Notes: generated by a model not told the origin, from the letters alone. Counted from the first letter of the stretch, positions 1-6,613 are shown. The stretch is DNA of 8,218 nt from Actinomycetota bacterium (GCA_005888335.1 VAWY01000181.1:1-8218); one strand, 5' to 3'. A program made the numbers and translations.

Positions 1-1020
1 GGAGAAGCCCCACACCCCCGCGTTGGTGAACGCGGAGCCGCTCGACGTCAGCGCGGTGTAGCTGGCGCCGCTCGGCGCCCCCGCGCGGCGGGCGGTGACC
101 GCGACCACGTCGCTGCGCCCCTCGCCCGTCAGGTCGGGCGTGACGAACCGCGAGCCGACGACGTCGATCCCGTCGGCGAAGCTCCACACGCCGGGGCTGC
201 CGAAGGCCGAGCCCGTGGAGGTCAGCACGTTGTAGTCGGCGCCGCTCGGGCTGCCGGCGCCGCGGTCGGTCACCGCGAGCAGGTCCTCGGACCCGTCGTT
301 GTTGAAGTCGGCGACCGCGAACCGCGAGCCGGCGACGTCGACGCTGTCGGCGCCGCCCCACGCGGCGGGGCTGTTGAACTTGCTGCCCGTGGACGTGACG
401 GCGTTGTAGGTGGCTCCGCTCGGGTGGGTCGCGCGCCGGGGCGTCACGACGACCAGGTCATCGCGCGCGTCGTTGTTGAGGTCGCCGCTGAGGAAGCGCG
501 AGGCGGCGATGTCGACGTCGGCGGCCGAGCCCCACAGCCCGGTGTTGTTGAACGCCGAGCCGGTCGAGGCCAGCACCGTGTAGTCGGCGCCGCTCGGGCT
601 GCCGGCGCTGCGCGGGCTGACGACGACCAGGTCGTCGCGCGCGTCGTTGGTCGTGTCCGCGCTGAGGAAGCGCGAGGCGGCGATGTCGACGTCCTCGGAG
701 AAGCTCCACTGACGCGCGGCGTTGAACTTCGACCCGGTGGAGGTCAGGACGCTGTAGGTCGCGCCGCTGGGGTGTCGGTCGTGGCGCGCCGTGACGGCCA
801 GGATGTCCTCCTTGCCGTCGTTGTCGAAGTCGCCGCTGACGAAGCGCGAGCTGGGGACGTCGACGTCGTCGGCCGTGCCCCACACGCCGGCCGGCGTCAG
901 CCCCGAGCCCGTCGAGGTCAGGACGTTGTAGTTGACGCCGCTCGGGTGCCCGTCGTGCTTGGCCGTGACGACCGCCACGTCGTCGCGGCCGTCGGCGTTG
1001 AAGTCGCCGAACAGGAAGCG
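1..1020 (-). repeat. Tandem FG-GAP/VCBS coding repeats, 174-bp period
   Basis: Five complete units and 50 codons of a sixth lie in phase inside the exported protein gene. Each unit begins at the RF dipeptide: codons start at 1020, 846, 672, 498, 324 and 150, so the period is exactly 58 residues. The unit consensus is RF, then a calcium-loop stretch such as GDFNNDGxxD, a hydrophobic strand (DLVVVTPR or similar), HPSGATYNVLTSTGS, then W, then DVDVAGS. The calcium loops drift: units 3 and 4 read NDARDD, losing the Gly, and unit 6 reads DLTGEGRSD. A beta-propeller usually needs about seven such blades, so at least one more is expected past the left edge. Confidence 0.9.
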
Positions 1021-2052
1021 CGAGCCGGTGGGGCAGCCGGCGTTGGCCGGCGAGCCGGCCTGCAGCGGGCAGGCGTCGGCGACGTCCGCCACGCCGTCGC
1101 CGTCGGTGTCGGCGGCCGGAAGGGCGGCCGGCGTGCCGGCGGAGCCGCCGGCGCCGGGCGAGCCGGCGTCGGCGCCGGGCCGGTAGATGTAGCCGGCGAT
1201 CTCGGTCGCGCGGACGCGGCGGCCGAGCGAGACCAGGCCCGGGACCCAGTTGGCCTCGTCGACGACGACCGTCTTGCCGCCGTCGGCGACGGCGGAGACG
1301 TAGGCGACGTGCCCGTGCAGGCGATCGGCGCCGCCGGCGCCGGGGAGCCAGACGGCGATCGCGCCGGCGGCCGGCGTCGTGCCCTCGGCCGTCTTGCCGC
1401 GCGCGTCGGCGAGCCAGGTGCGCGCGTCGGCGTGGACGACGCCGCCGAGGTCGGGCCGCCGGCCGAGGGCGTACCACGTCGACCGGCCCGCGGACCCGAA
1501 CAGCGGGTTGTTGGTGAAGCAGACCGTGCCGCCGCCGACGACGTGGCCGCACGAGCGGCCGAGCCCGCCGCCGGCGTTGGCCAGGAACGTTCCCTGCAGG
1601 ACCTCGGTCGAGCTGTGGGCGATGAGCGCGCCGCTGCCCAGGCCGCGGCCGATCCTCAGGTGCCTGCGCGTGCGCCGGGCGCCGCGCGCGCGCCCCTGGC
1701 TGCACGAGGCGGCGAAGCGCCACACCCCGCTCGGGCCGTTGCTCGGCACCTGCCAGCGGATGCGTCCGCGCCCGCGCGCGTCGGTGGCCAGCGGCGGGAA
1801 CGCCGCGCGCCGGTGCGCCGCCCTGACCGACAGCTTGCACGTCGCGCCCGGCCGCGCGCGGACCGCCATCGTCAGCGAGTGCTGCTTGGCGGTCAGCGAC
1901 GGGATGGCCGTCAGGCGCACCTTGGCGGTGCGGGACTTCGCGGCGGAGACGGCCGGCGCGACGCAGGCGATGGCCGCGACGGCGAGGGCGATGAGCGCGC
2001 TCGCCCGCGCGCGCGGCGGCACGCGGCGAGCGAACAGGGAGGCGAGCGTCAC
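1..2052 (-). CDS. Secreted CHAP-domain / FG-GAP (VCBS) repeat protein, C-terminus cut by window edge
   Basis: Exported multidomain surface or extracellular protein; 684 codons are visible and the frame is still open at base 1. Residues 1-37 form a signal peptide (RR near residue 9, hydrophobic core 17-35, likely cleavage after AVSA). Residues about 44-133 look like an Ig-like beta domain. Residues about 150-290 match a CHAP amidase: GRSTWYA (189-195), RTWLADA, GAIAVW, GHVAYV with His248, EANW (266-269) and a closing IAGYIYRP. The Cys of the usual GQCTWY motif is Ser191, so peptidoglycan hydrolysis is doubtful. A DxDxDGxxDxxD calcium loop (315-326) flanked by Cys328/Cys340 leads into FG-GAP repeats from residue 345, which probably form a beta-propeller. 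The GTG start is chosen because GAGG lies 7 bases upstream and the signal peptide follows at once. It appears monocistronic. The family assignment is from motifs; its ligand is unknown. Confidence 0.88.
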   Translation of the reverse strand, partial: MTLASLFARRVPPRARASALIALAVAAIACVAPAVSAAKSRTAKVRLTAIPSLTAKQHSLTMAVRARPGATCKLSVRAAHRRAAFPPLATDARGRGRIRWQVPSNGPSGVWRFAASCSQGRARGARRTRRHLRIGRGLGSGALIAHSSTEVLQGTFLANAGGGLGRSCGHVVGGGTVCFTNNPLFGSAGRSTWYALGRRPDLGGVVHADARTWLADARGKTAEGTTPAAGAIAVWLPGAGGADRLHGHVAYVSAVADGGKTVVVDEANWVPGLVSLGRRVRATEIAGYIYRPGADAGSPGAGGSAGTPAALPAADTDGDGVADVADACPLQAGSPANAGCPTGSRFLFGDFNADGRDDVAVVTAKHDGHPSGVNYNVLTSTGSGLTPAGVWGTADDVDVPSSRFVSGDFDNDGKEDILAVTARHDRHPSGATYSVLTSTGSKFNAARQWSFSEDVDIAASRFLSADTTNDARDDLVVVSPRSAGSPSGADYTVLASTGSAFNNTGLWGSAADVDIAASRFLSGDLNNDARDDLVVVTPRRATHPSGATYNAVTSTGSKFNSPAAWGGADSVDVAGSRFAVADFNNDGSEDLLAVTDRGAGSPSGADYNVLTSTGSAFGSPGVWSFADGIDVVGSRFVTPDLTGEGRSDVVAVTARRAGAPSGASYTALTSSGSAFTNAGVWGFS

Positions 2053-2059
2053 GTGAAGA

Positions 2060-2063
2060 CCTC
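2060..2063 (-). promoter_or_regulatory. Ribosome binding site deciding the GTG start of the CHAP/FG-GAP gene
   Basis: On the minus strand GAGG is followed by seven bases and then GTG (2052-2050). A competing frame with an ATG at 2152 gives an Arg/Pro-rich shadow protein with no recognisable domain, whereas this GTG opens directly into a signal peptide. Confidence 0.6.
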
Positions 2064-2090
2064 GGCGTTCGAGCGATGGGCGACCCGGCG

Positions 2091-2107
2091 GGCGGGCGGT
2101 TCCCGCC
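2091..2107. other. GC-rich hairpin in the upstream region of the CHAP/FG-GAP gene
   Basis: A perfect 6-bp inverted repeat, GGCGGG / CCCGCC, with a 5-base loop lies about 40-55 bases upstream of the GTG start. If the transcript begins upstream of it, it would fold in the 5' leader. At this GC content short perfect stems arise by chance, so its role is open. Confidence 0.25.
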
Positions 2108-2159
2108 TGGCTCGCTCCGTACCCGGGGCCCGGCGCGTGGGCGCTCGTACATTGGTCCA

Positions 2160-2175
2160 GCGGCGTAACCGCCGC
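2160..2175 (-). terminator. Possible stem-loop terminator after the polymerase gene
   Basis: On the minus strand, eight bases after the TGA stop of the polymerase gene, GCGGCG and CGCCGC form a perfect 6-bp stem around a GTTA tetraloop. No T-tract follows, so it is not a classical intrinsic terminator, though U-tract-poor hairpins are often proposed in high-GC actinobacteria. It lies in the 131-bp gap before the next minus-strand gene. Confidence 0.35.
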
Positions 2176-2183
2176 ATCGGCCA

Positions 2184-3101
2184 TCAGCTCAGGCGCAGTT
2201 CGCCCAGCAGCTCGGCGAGCCGCCGTTGCGGGGCGCCGAGGGCGCGGGCGGACGACCCGATCTCGGCCCACGGGTCGCCGTCGCGCTCGAGGCGGCGCAG
2301 GACGGTGCGCAGGGTCCAGCGATCCGGGCGCGTGCTCGCCTTCGAGAGCTCGTCCCAGCGCAGCGGCGTCGCCACCGGCGCCCCCGGCCGCGCGCGCACC
2401 GAGTACGGCGCGACCGCCGTGTGCGCGTAGGTGTTGCGCATGACGTCGACGAGGATCCGCTCGCCCCGGGCCGCCTTGCGCTGCTCGAGCGTGAGTCGCG
2501 GGTTGCGCGCGACGGCAATCCGCGCGACGTCGCGGGCGAAGGCGCGCACCGCGTCGAAGTCCGCGCGCCGCTGGAGGGGGACAGCGACGTGGTAGCCGCG
2601 CGAGCCCGTGGTCATCGCGAACGGCTCGAGCCCGAGGTCGCGCAGCAACGCACCGATTTCGCGGGCCGCGGCGCGCACGGCGGCGACAGTTCCGTCGCTG
2701 GGATCGAGGTCGAAGATCAGGCGGTCGGGCCGCTCGAGCCGGTCGGCGCGGCTCGGCCAGGCGTGCAGCGTGATGACCGCCTGGTCGGCGAGGTACACGA
2801 GTGTCGCCGCGTCGGCGGCGACGACATGGGCGACCGTTCCGCCCTCCTTGCGGACCGTGGCGCGGCGGATCCAGCTCGGGAAGTGCTCGCCCGCGCGCTG
2901 CTGGAAGATCCGCGGCCCCTCGACGCCGTCCGGGTAGCGCTCGAGGTTGAGCGGCCGGCCCGTGATGTGGGGGAGCATGGCCGGCGCGACGGCCGCGTGG
3001 TAGGCGGCGAGGTCGGCCTTGGTGATGCCGCACGGGAACAGCGGCTTGTCGGGCCGCGAGATGCGCACGGTCCGGCGGCCGGCTCGAATCTCGAGGCTCA
3101 C
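2184..3101 (-). CDS. ligD: Stand-alone LigD-type polymerase/primase domain protein (NHEJ-associated)
   Basis: A 305-residue protein matching the polymerase domain of bacterial LigD, an archaeo-eukaryotic-primase-fold nucleotidyltransferase that fills gaps and adds (ribo)nucleotides at broken ends during Ku-dependent end joining. Visible motifs are FDLDP with metal-binding Asp131 and Asp133, TTGSRGYHV (164-172) with His171, and ILVDVMRN with Asp219 as the probable third metal ligand, followed by VAPYSVRARPG and ATPLRWDEL typical of the family. The N-terminal DKPLFP and NLERYPDG segments also fit. There is no ligase or phosphoesterase domain, so it corresponds to the separate polymerase proteins seen in many actinobacteria; the symbol refers to the domain family only. 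The GTG start overlaps the TGA of the upstream TetR gene (GTGA), indicating translational coupling. The open frame extends upstream to 3722, but that part is an out-of-frame shadow of the TetR gene. No ku gene is in view. Confidence 0.92.
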   Translation of the reverse strand: MSLEIRAGRRTVRISRPDKPLFPCGITKADLAAYHAAVAPAMLPHITGRPLNLERYPDGVEGPRIFQQRAGEHFPSWIRRATVRKEGGTVAHVVAADAATLVYLADQAVITLHAWPSRADRLERPDRLIFDLDPSDGTVAAVRAAAREIGALLRDLGLEPFAMTTGSRGYHVAVPLQRRADFDAVRAFARDVARIAVARNPRLTLEQRKAARGERILVDVMRNTYAHTAVAPYSVRARPGAPVATPLRWDELSKASTRPDRWTLRTVLRRLERDGDPWAEIGSSARALGAPQRRLAELLGELRLS

Positions 3102-3694
3102 GCCGCGCCCGCGACGAGATCCGCCATGAGGTCGGCGGCTGCCGCATCGTCGAGGCCTTCGCCGGTGAGCCGGTGCCAGGTCCAGAAGTCGACGGCGAGG
3201 GCGAGCAGGGCGCGGAGCCGGCGGGCCGCCTTGGCGCGCGCGCCGAACGCGCTCGCGAGGGCGTCGGCGAGCCCGCGCTGACCCGGGTCCATCGTCTGCT
3301 TGAGGAGCGCGTCGAGGGCCGGCACGACGGCCCGGTCGCGCAGGACCTTTTCGGTCATCGCCTGCCTCTCGCCGTAGGAGCGGTACAGCGCGCGGAGCAC
3401 CGCCTGCACGCGCGCGTGCGGATCGGCCAGCGCGAGCGCCTCGGCGAAGTCGGGGAGCGGGTGCTGCGCGAGAAAGTGCCCCTGACAGGCGGCGAACAGC
3501 TCGGCCTCCTCGGGGAAGTGGTTGTAGACGGTGAGCCGCTGGACGCCGGCGCGGCGTGCGATCTCGGCGACGGTCGTGCGGGCCGGCCCCACCTCCTGAT
3601 GGAGCGCGACGGTCGCCTCGACGATCCGCTGTCGCGTCTGCCCCTGGCGCGCGGCGCGCGCCTTGAGCTCGTACTTGCGCTTTTGGGTTGACAC
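3098..3694 (-). CDS. TetR/AcrR-family transcriptional regulator
   Basis: A 198-residue regulator of typical TetR length. The N-terminal DNA-binding domain runs from about residue 19 to 65: RQRIVEATVALHQEVG, then the helix-turn-helix TTVAEIARRAGVQRLTVYNHF, which carries the family's hallmark ending (here VYNHF). The remaining helical C-terminal part, including DFWTWHRLTGEG near the end, should bind an effector and dimerise; its ligand cannot be read from sequence. The first 18 residues are Lys/Arg-rich (KRKYELKARAARQ). It starts at GTG 3694: the frame has a TAG shortly upstream and no ATG in between. No good Shine-Dalgarno precedes it, and a possible promoter is so close that the mRNA may be nearly leaderless. 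Its stop overlaps the polymerase gene start, and a cupin gene diverges from it across 69 bp, so both are natural candidate targets. Confidence 0.93.
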   Translation of the reverse strand: MSTQKRKYELKARAARQGQTRQRIVEATVALHQEVGPARTTVAEIARRAGVQRLTVYNHFPEEAELFAACQGHFLAQHPLPDFAEALALADPHARVQAVLRALYRSYGERQAMTEKVLRDRAVVPALDALLKQTMDPGQRGLADALASAFGARAKAARRLRALLALAVDFWTWHRLTGEGLDDAAAADLMADLVAGAA

Positions 3695-3706
3695 GGTGCT
3701 CAGTGA

Positions 3707-3735
3707 AGCCTACGCTCCTCACGCAAGTCAGTAAA
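3707..3735 (-). promoter_or_regulatory. Possible sigma70-like promoter of the tetR-polymerase pair
   Basis: On the minus strand TTTACT (4 of 6 to the -35 consensus) is followed after 17 bases by TAGGCT (TAnnnT). Transcription would begin only about 5-8 bases before the GTG start, which would explain the lack of a Shine-Dalgarno. The match is modest and rests on pattern alone. Confidence 0.3.
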
Positions 3736-3748
3736 CACCCCGTTCAAT

Positions 3749-3754
3749 GAAAGG
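3749..3754 (+). promoter_or_regulatory. Ribosome binding site deciding the cupin start
   Basis: GAAAGG lies 9 bases before GTG 3764 and 15 bases before the in-frame ATG 3770. The spacing favours the GTG, giving a protein that begins MQMTAARV; only two residues are at stake. Confidence 0.5.
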
Positions 3755-3763
3755 CCTGGTCCG

Positions 3764-4276
3764 GTGCAGATGACGGCAGCAAGAGTTCTCGGTCCGCAGG
3801 ACGGAAGGGCAGGCGACCTCGCAAGCATCGGTGTGCGGTTCATGGTGAGCCGCGAGGAGTCGGGCGGCGGCTTCTCGCTCGTCGAGCATCCGATGCCGCC
3901 TCGCGCGCTGGGGGCGCCGCTGCACCGCCACAGCCGCGAGGACGAGTACAGCTTCGTGCTCGAGGGCCGCGTCGGCGCGCTGCTCGGTGACGAGGTCGTC
4001 TACGGCGAGCCCGGCGACCTGATGTTCAAGCCGCGCGGCCAGTGGCACACGTTCTGGAACGCGGGCGACGAGCCGGCACGGCTCCTCGAGATCATCTCCC
4101 CGGGCGGCTTCGAGGGCTACTTCGAGGAGATGACCGAGCTCCCGCTTGACGCCGGCCCGCCCGACCCCGCGCAGATCGCTGCGATCGCCGCGCGCTACGG
4201 CCTCGAGCTCGACTTCGAGAGCATCCCGCGCCTCGTCGCCGACCACGGACTCACGTTCGGACCCGGGGGTCGATGA
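3764..4276 (+). CDS. Cupin-domain protein
   Basis: A 170-residue single-domain cupin, probably cytoplasmic since no signal peptide is seen. Cupin motif 1 is complete: GAPLHRHSREDEYSFVLEG (50-68), with metal ligands His54, His56 and Glu61. Motif 2 is GDLMFKPRGQWHTFWNAG (84-101), with His95 as fourth ligand and Asn99 conserved. A roughly 50-residue helical tail (EGYFEEMTE, then PDPAQIAAIAARYG) follows the barrel, as in quercetinase-like and similar small cupins. An intact 3-His/1-Glu site suggests metal-dependent dioxygenase, isomerase or binding activity, but the substrate cannot be assigned. It diverges from the TetR gene, which may control it. It is convergent with the GGDEF-EAL gene across 24 bases; the overlapping short inverted repeats in that junction are not strong enough to call a terminator. 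Confidence 0.9.
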   Translation: MQMTAARVLGPQDGRAGDLASIGVRFMVSREESGGGFSLVEHPMPPRALGAPLHRHSREDEYSFVLEGRVGALLGDEVVYGEPGDLMFKPRGQWHTFWNAGDEPARLLEIISPGGFEGYFEEMTELPLDAGPPDPAQIAAIAARYGLELDFESIPRLVADHGLTFGPGGR

Positions 4277-4300
4277 ACGTCGCGAACCCGCGACCGGCGC

Positions 4301-6478
4301 TCAGCTGCGGGAGGCCGGCTGCTTGAAGATCTCGGCCAGCCGCTCGCCGCTGACGGGCTGCGAGAAGTAGTAGCCCTGCCCGATGCCGCACTGGAGGTCG
4401 CGCAGCCAGTCGAGCTGTGAGGCCTCCTCGATGCCCTCTGCGACGATCTGCATGTCGAGCGCCTGGCCGAGCTCCAGGACGGAGCGCACCAGCGCGTCGT
4501 CGGCGCGGCCGCGGCCGAGATCGCGCACGAACGAGCGGTCCATCTTCACGATGTCGATCGGGAAGTCCCGGAGGTAGGACAGGGAGCTGTACCCCGTGCC
4601 GAAGTCGTCGATGGCGACGCGCACGCCGAGGGCGCGCAACTGGGTGAGGTCGTGCGCGGCGTTCTCGCGGTCGCTGAGGAGCACGCTCTCGGTGATCTCG
4701 AGGAGCAGGTACGAGGGATCGAGGCCCGCCTCGGCGGTGATGCGCTTCACCTCGTCCACGAGCCGGCCCGGCGGACGGAACTGCCGAGGCGAGAGGTTGA
4801 CGCTGACGTAGGCCTGCCGATCGCTCTGCTGCAGGTCGTGCCACGCCCGCGCGGCGTGGCACGCCTCGCTCAGGACGAACGTGCCGATCTGCGTGATGAG
4901 CCCGGTCTCCTCCGCGAGCGGGATGAAGTCCGCGGGCGAGATGCGCCCGAGCCGCGGGTGCTCCCAGCGGACGAGCGCCTCGGCGCCGAGCATCGTGCCG
5001 TCGGAGAGGTCGATGAGCGGCTGGTAGTCGACGAAGAACTCGTTGTCGCGCACGGCGCGGCGCAGGTCGCCGGTGAGCTGCAGGCGGCGCTGCGCGGCCT
5101 CGTGCATCACGGGACGGAACAGCTCGTGGCGGCCCTTGCCCGCGCCCTTCGCCGCGTACATCGCCATGTCGGCGTTGCGCATCAGCTCCTCGTCGAGCTG
5201 ACCGTTCTCGTGCAGGGCGATGCCGACGCTCGCCTGCACGAAGATCTCTTCCTCGGCGATCGTGAACGGCAGCGCGAGCGCGTCATGGACGCGCTGCGCG
5301 ACGGCGACCGCGCCCTCCGCGCCCTCCAGGTCCTCCAGCAGGAGGGCGAACTCGTCGCCGCCCAGGCGGGCGGCGGTGTCCGCGCCGCGCAGACACGTGT
5401 CGAGGCGTGCGGCCGTGAGGCGCAGCAGCTCGTCGCCCGCGGCGTGGCCGAGCGAGTCGTTGACCGTCTTGAAGTCATCGAGGTCGACGAAGAGCACGGC
5501 CAGCTTGGCGCCGGTGCGCCGGCCGCGAGCGACGGCCTGACGCATCCGATCCTCGAAGAGCGCGCGGTTGGCCAGGCCGGTCAGGGGGTCGTGGAACGCG
5601 GCGTGATGCAGACGCTGCTCCATCGCGTTGCGCTCGCGCACGTCGCGGATGACGAGGACGAGCCCGCCGACGGTGGCGTCGTCGCGCAGGTCGGTGCACG
5701 TCGACTCGACGTCGATCCAGCTCCCGTCGGCGTGCCGAGCCCGCCAGGGCCCCGGCGTCGTCAGCGGCGACTCGTCGTCGGCGTGCACGAGCGCCGCGAA
5801 GTCAGAGCCGACGACGCCGGCCACGCTGCGGCCCAACATCTTTTCGACGACCGGCGTGCAGTCGATGACGTCCCCCCGCCCCCCGACGACGAGAATGAGG
5901 TCGGAGGAGTTGCGCACGATCGAGCGGAAGCGCTGCTCCTGCTTCGCGGCCCGCGCCGCGCTGCGCCGCGCCCAGACGCACCACAGCAGCAGAACGGCGA
6001 GTCCGAGGGCGAGAGCGATGAGCATGAGCGACGCTGCCCGCGCGCCGCCCGCCGCGCGCGAGGCGTCGCCCGCGTAGCGGTCCTCGACCGCTCGGGCGCC
6101 GGCGATGCTGGCGCGCAGGGCGGCGAGCCGGTCGTTGCCCCGCTCGAGCCTCCGGGCGAGGTCGGCGGCGTCGACGTCGTCCGGGTGCGCGGCGGCGAAG
6201 GCGACAGCGCGATGGCGGAGGTCCGGGCCGTCGCGGTCGAGCACCACGTCCGAGGCGAGCGCCGTCGCCTCGGCGGCGACGGCGTGGGCGCGGTCCGCGG
6301 CATGCGCGGCGACGGCGGCCCGCTGGCCGACGAGCGCGAGCACGGCGATCGCGAGCGCCGGGATGAGCCAGCGCCACAGACCCGATTCGCCGCCGGCGAC
6401 GACCGGCCGGGCGGAGAGCGCGAGAAGGCGCTTCAACCCGGACGGCACCCGGCCGCGGGCATGGGCACGCGTCGACAT
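4301..6478 (-). CDS. Membrane PAS-GGDEF-EAL cyclic-di-GMP turnover protein
   Basis: A 725-residue inner-membrane signalling protein. Transmembrane segments lie near residues 36-52 and 148-169, enclosing an Ala-rich helical extracytoplasmic region of about 95 residues that I do not recognise. A PAS domain follows (about 182-282: FRSIVRNSSDLILVV to LVLVIRDVRERN), then GGDEF (about 295-455) and EAL (about 465-720). The diguanylate cyclase site is intact (DLDDFK, RLGGDEF at 371-377) and has a product-inhibition RxxD site (R364-D367) five residues before GGDEF. The phosphodiesterase site is also intact: EAL with Glu500, NLSPRQF with Asn561, Glu594 in LEITES, Asp624/Asp625 in IDDFGTGYSSL, Lys645, Glu681 and QGYYFSQP. 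It could therefore make and degrade c-di-GMP, with balance set by the sensor region and PAS. ATG 6478 is used; no strong Shine-Dalgarno is visible. It stands alone. Confidence 0.95.
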   Translation of the reverse strand: MSTRAHARGRVPSGLKRLLALSARPVVAGGESGLWRWLIPALAIAVLALVGQRAAVAAHAADRAHAVAAEATALASDVVLDRDGPDLRHRAVAFAAAHPDDVDAADLARRLERGNDRLAALRASIAGARAVEDRYAGDASRAAGGARAASLMLIALALGLAVLLLWCVWARRSAARAAKQEQRFRSIVRNSSDLILVVGGRGDVIDCTPVVEKMLGRSVAGVVGSDFAALVHADDESPLTTPGPWRARHADGSWIDVESTCTDLRDDATVGGLVLVIRDVRERNAMEQRLHHAAFHDPLTGLANRALFEDRMRQAVARGRRTGAKLAVLFVDLDDFKTVNDSLGHAAGDELLRLTAARLDTCLRGADTAARLGGDEFALLLEDLEGAEGAVAVAQRVHDALALPFTIAEEEIFVQASVGIALHENGQLDEELMRNADMAMYAAKGAGKGRHELFRPVMHEAAQRRLQLTGDLRRAVRDNEFFVDYQPLIDLSDGTMLGAEALVRWEHPRLGRISPADFIPLAEETGLITQIGTFVLSEACHAARAWHDLQQSDRQAYVSVNLSPRQFRPPGRLVDEVKRITAEAGLDPSYLLLEITESVLLSDRENAAHDLTQLRALGVRVAIDDFGTGYSSLSYLRDFPIDIVKMDRSFVRDLGRGRADDALVRSVLELGQALDMQIVAEGIEEASQLDWLRDLQCGIGQGYYFSQPVSGERLAEIFKQPASRS

Positions 6479-6534
6479 GCTGACGTGATCGACGCGCGGC
6501 GCTCAATCTTGCGCGGGGTCGCGCCGAACGGACG

Positions 6535-6557
6535 GATCGCCGGGCTTCCCGCCGATC
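6535..6557. promoter_or_regulatory. Inverted repeat in the divergent upstream region of the GGDEF-EAL and DHFR-like genes
   Basis: Arms GATCGCCGGG and CCCGCCGATC pair with one mismatch around a CTT centre, giving a 23-bp near-palindrome. It lies 57 bases before the GGDEF-EAL start and 57 bases before the DHFR-family start, almost midway in their 135-bp divergent gap. It could be an operator for a dimeric regulator acting on either gene, or chance at this GC content. I see no convincing -35/-10 pair in the gap. Confidence 0.35.
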
Positions 6558-6613
6558 GATGACTTCGCGGCGATGGCCAGGTCTACACGGCAACATCAAC
6601 GCGGAGGTGCGAA

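Noticed and set aside
28..30. Lipobox at the end of the signal peptide (residues 27-30, AIAC) of the CHAP/FG-GAP protein
   Set aside because: The position three residues before Cys30 is Ala, not Leu/Val/Ile, and a good signal peptidase I site (AVSA) follows seven residues later. The coordinates here are residue numbers in that protein; the codons lie near bases 1963-1974.
458..2152. Minus-strand open frame of 564 codons starting with ATG
   Set aside because: It is the shifted frame of the same strand as the CHAP/FG-GAP gene and gives an Arg/Pro-rich low-complexity protein; the in-frame GTG at 2052 with GAGG yields recognisable domains.
424..2430. Plus-strand open frame of 668 codons opposite the CHAP/FG-GAP gene
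   Set aside because: Its Arg/Ala/Gly/Val-rich product has no domain, while the opposite strand encodes a signal peptide, CHAP motifs and exact repeats. Long antisense frames are expected at this GC content.
3102..3722. N-terminal 207-residue extension of the polymerase protein
   Set aside because: This stretch is an out-of-frame reading of the TetR gene and is Arg/Ala-rich without domain; the polymerase domain begins naturally at GTG 3101.
3728..4246. Minus-strand open frame of 172 codons opposite the cupin gene
   Set aside because: The plus strand encodes both full cupin motifs with a Shine-Dalgarno; the antisense product has no motif and would overlap the tetR promoter region.
4277..4330. 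Bidirectional terminator between the cupin and GGDEF-EAL genes
   Set aside because: Only 5-bp arms with loops of about 15 bases (CCCGC/GCGGG and CCGGC/GCCGG) are present and they exclude each other; there is no T-tract on either strand.
4652..6562. Plus-strand open frame of 636 codons opposite the GGDEF-EAL gene
   Set aside because: The minus strand carries complete PAS, GGDEF and EAL motifs; the plus frame has only biased composition.
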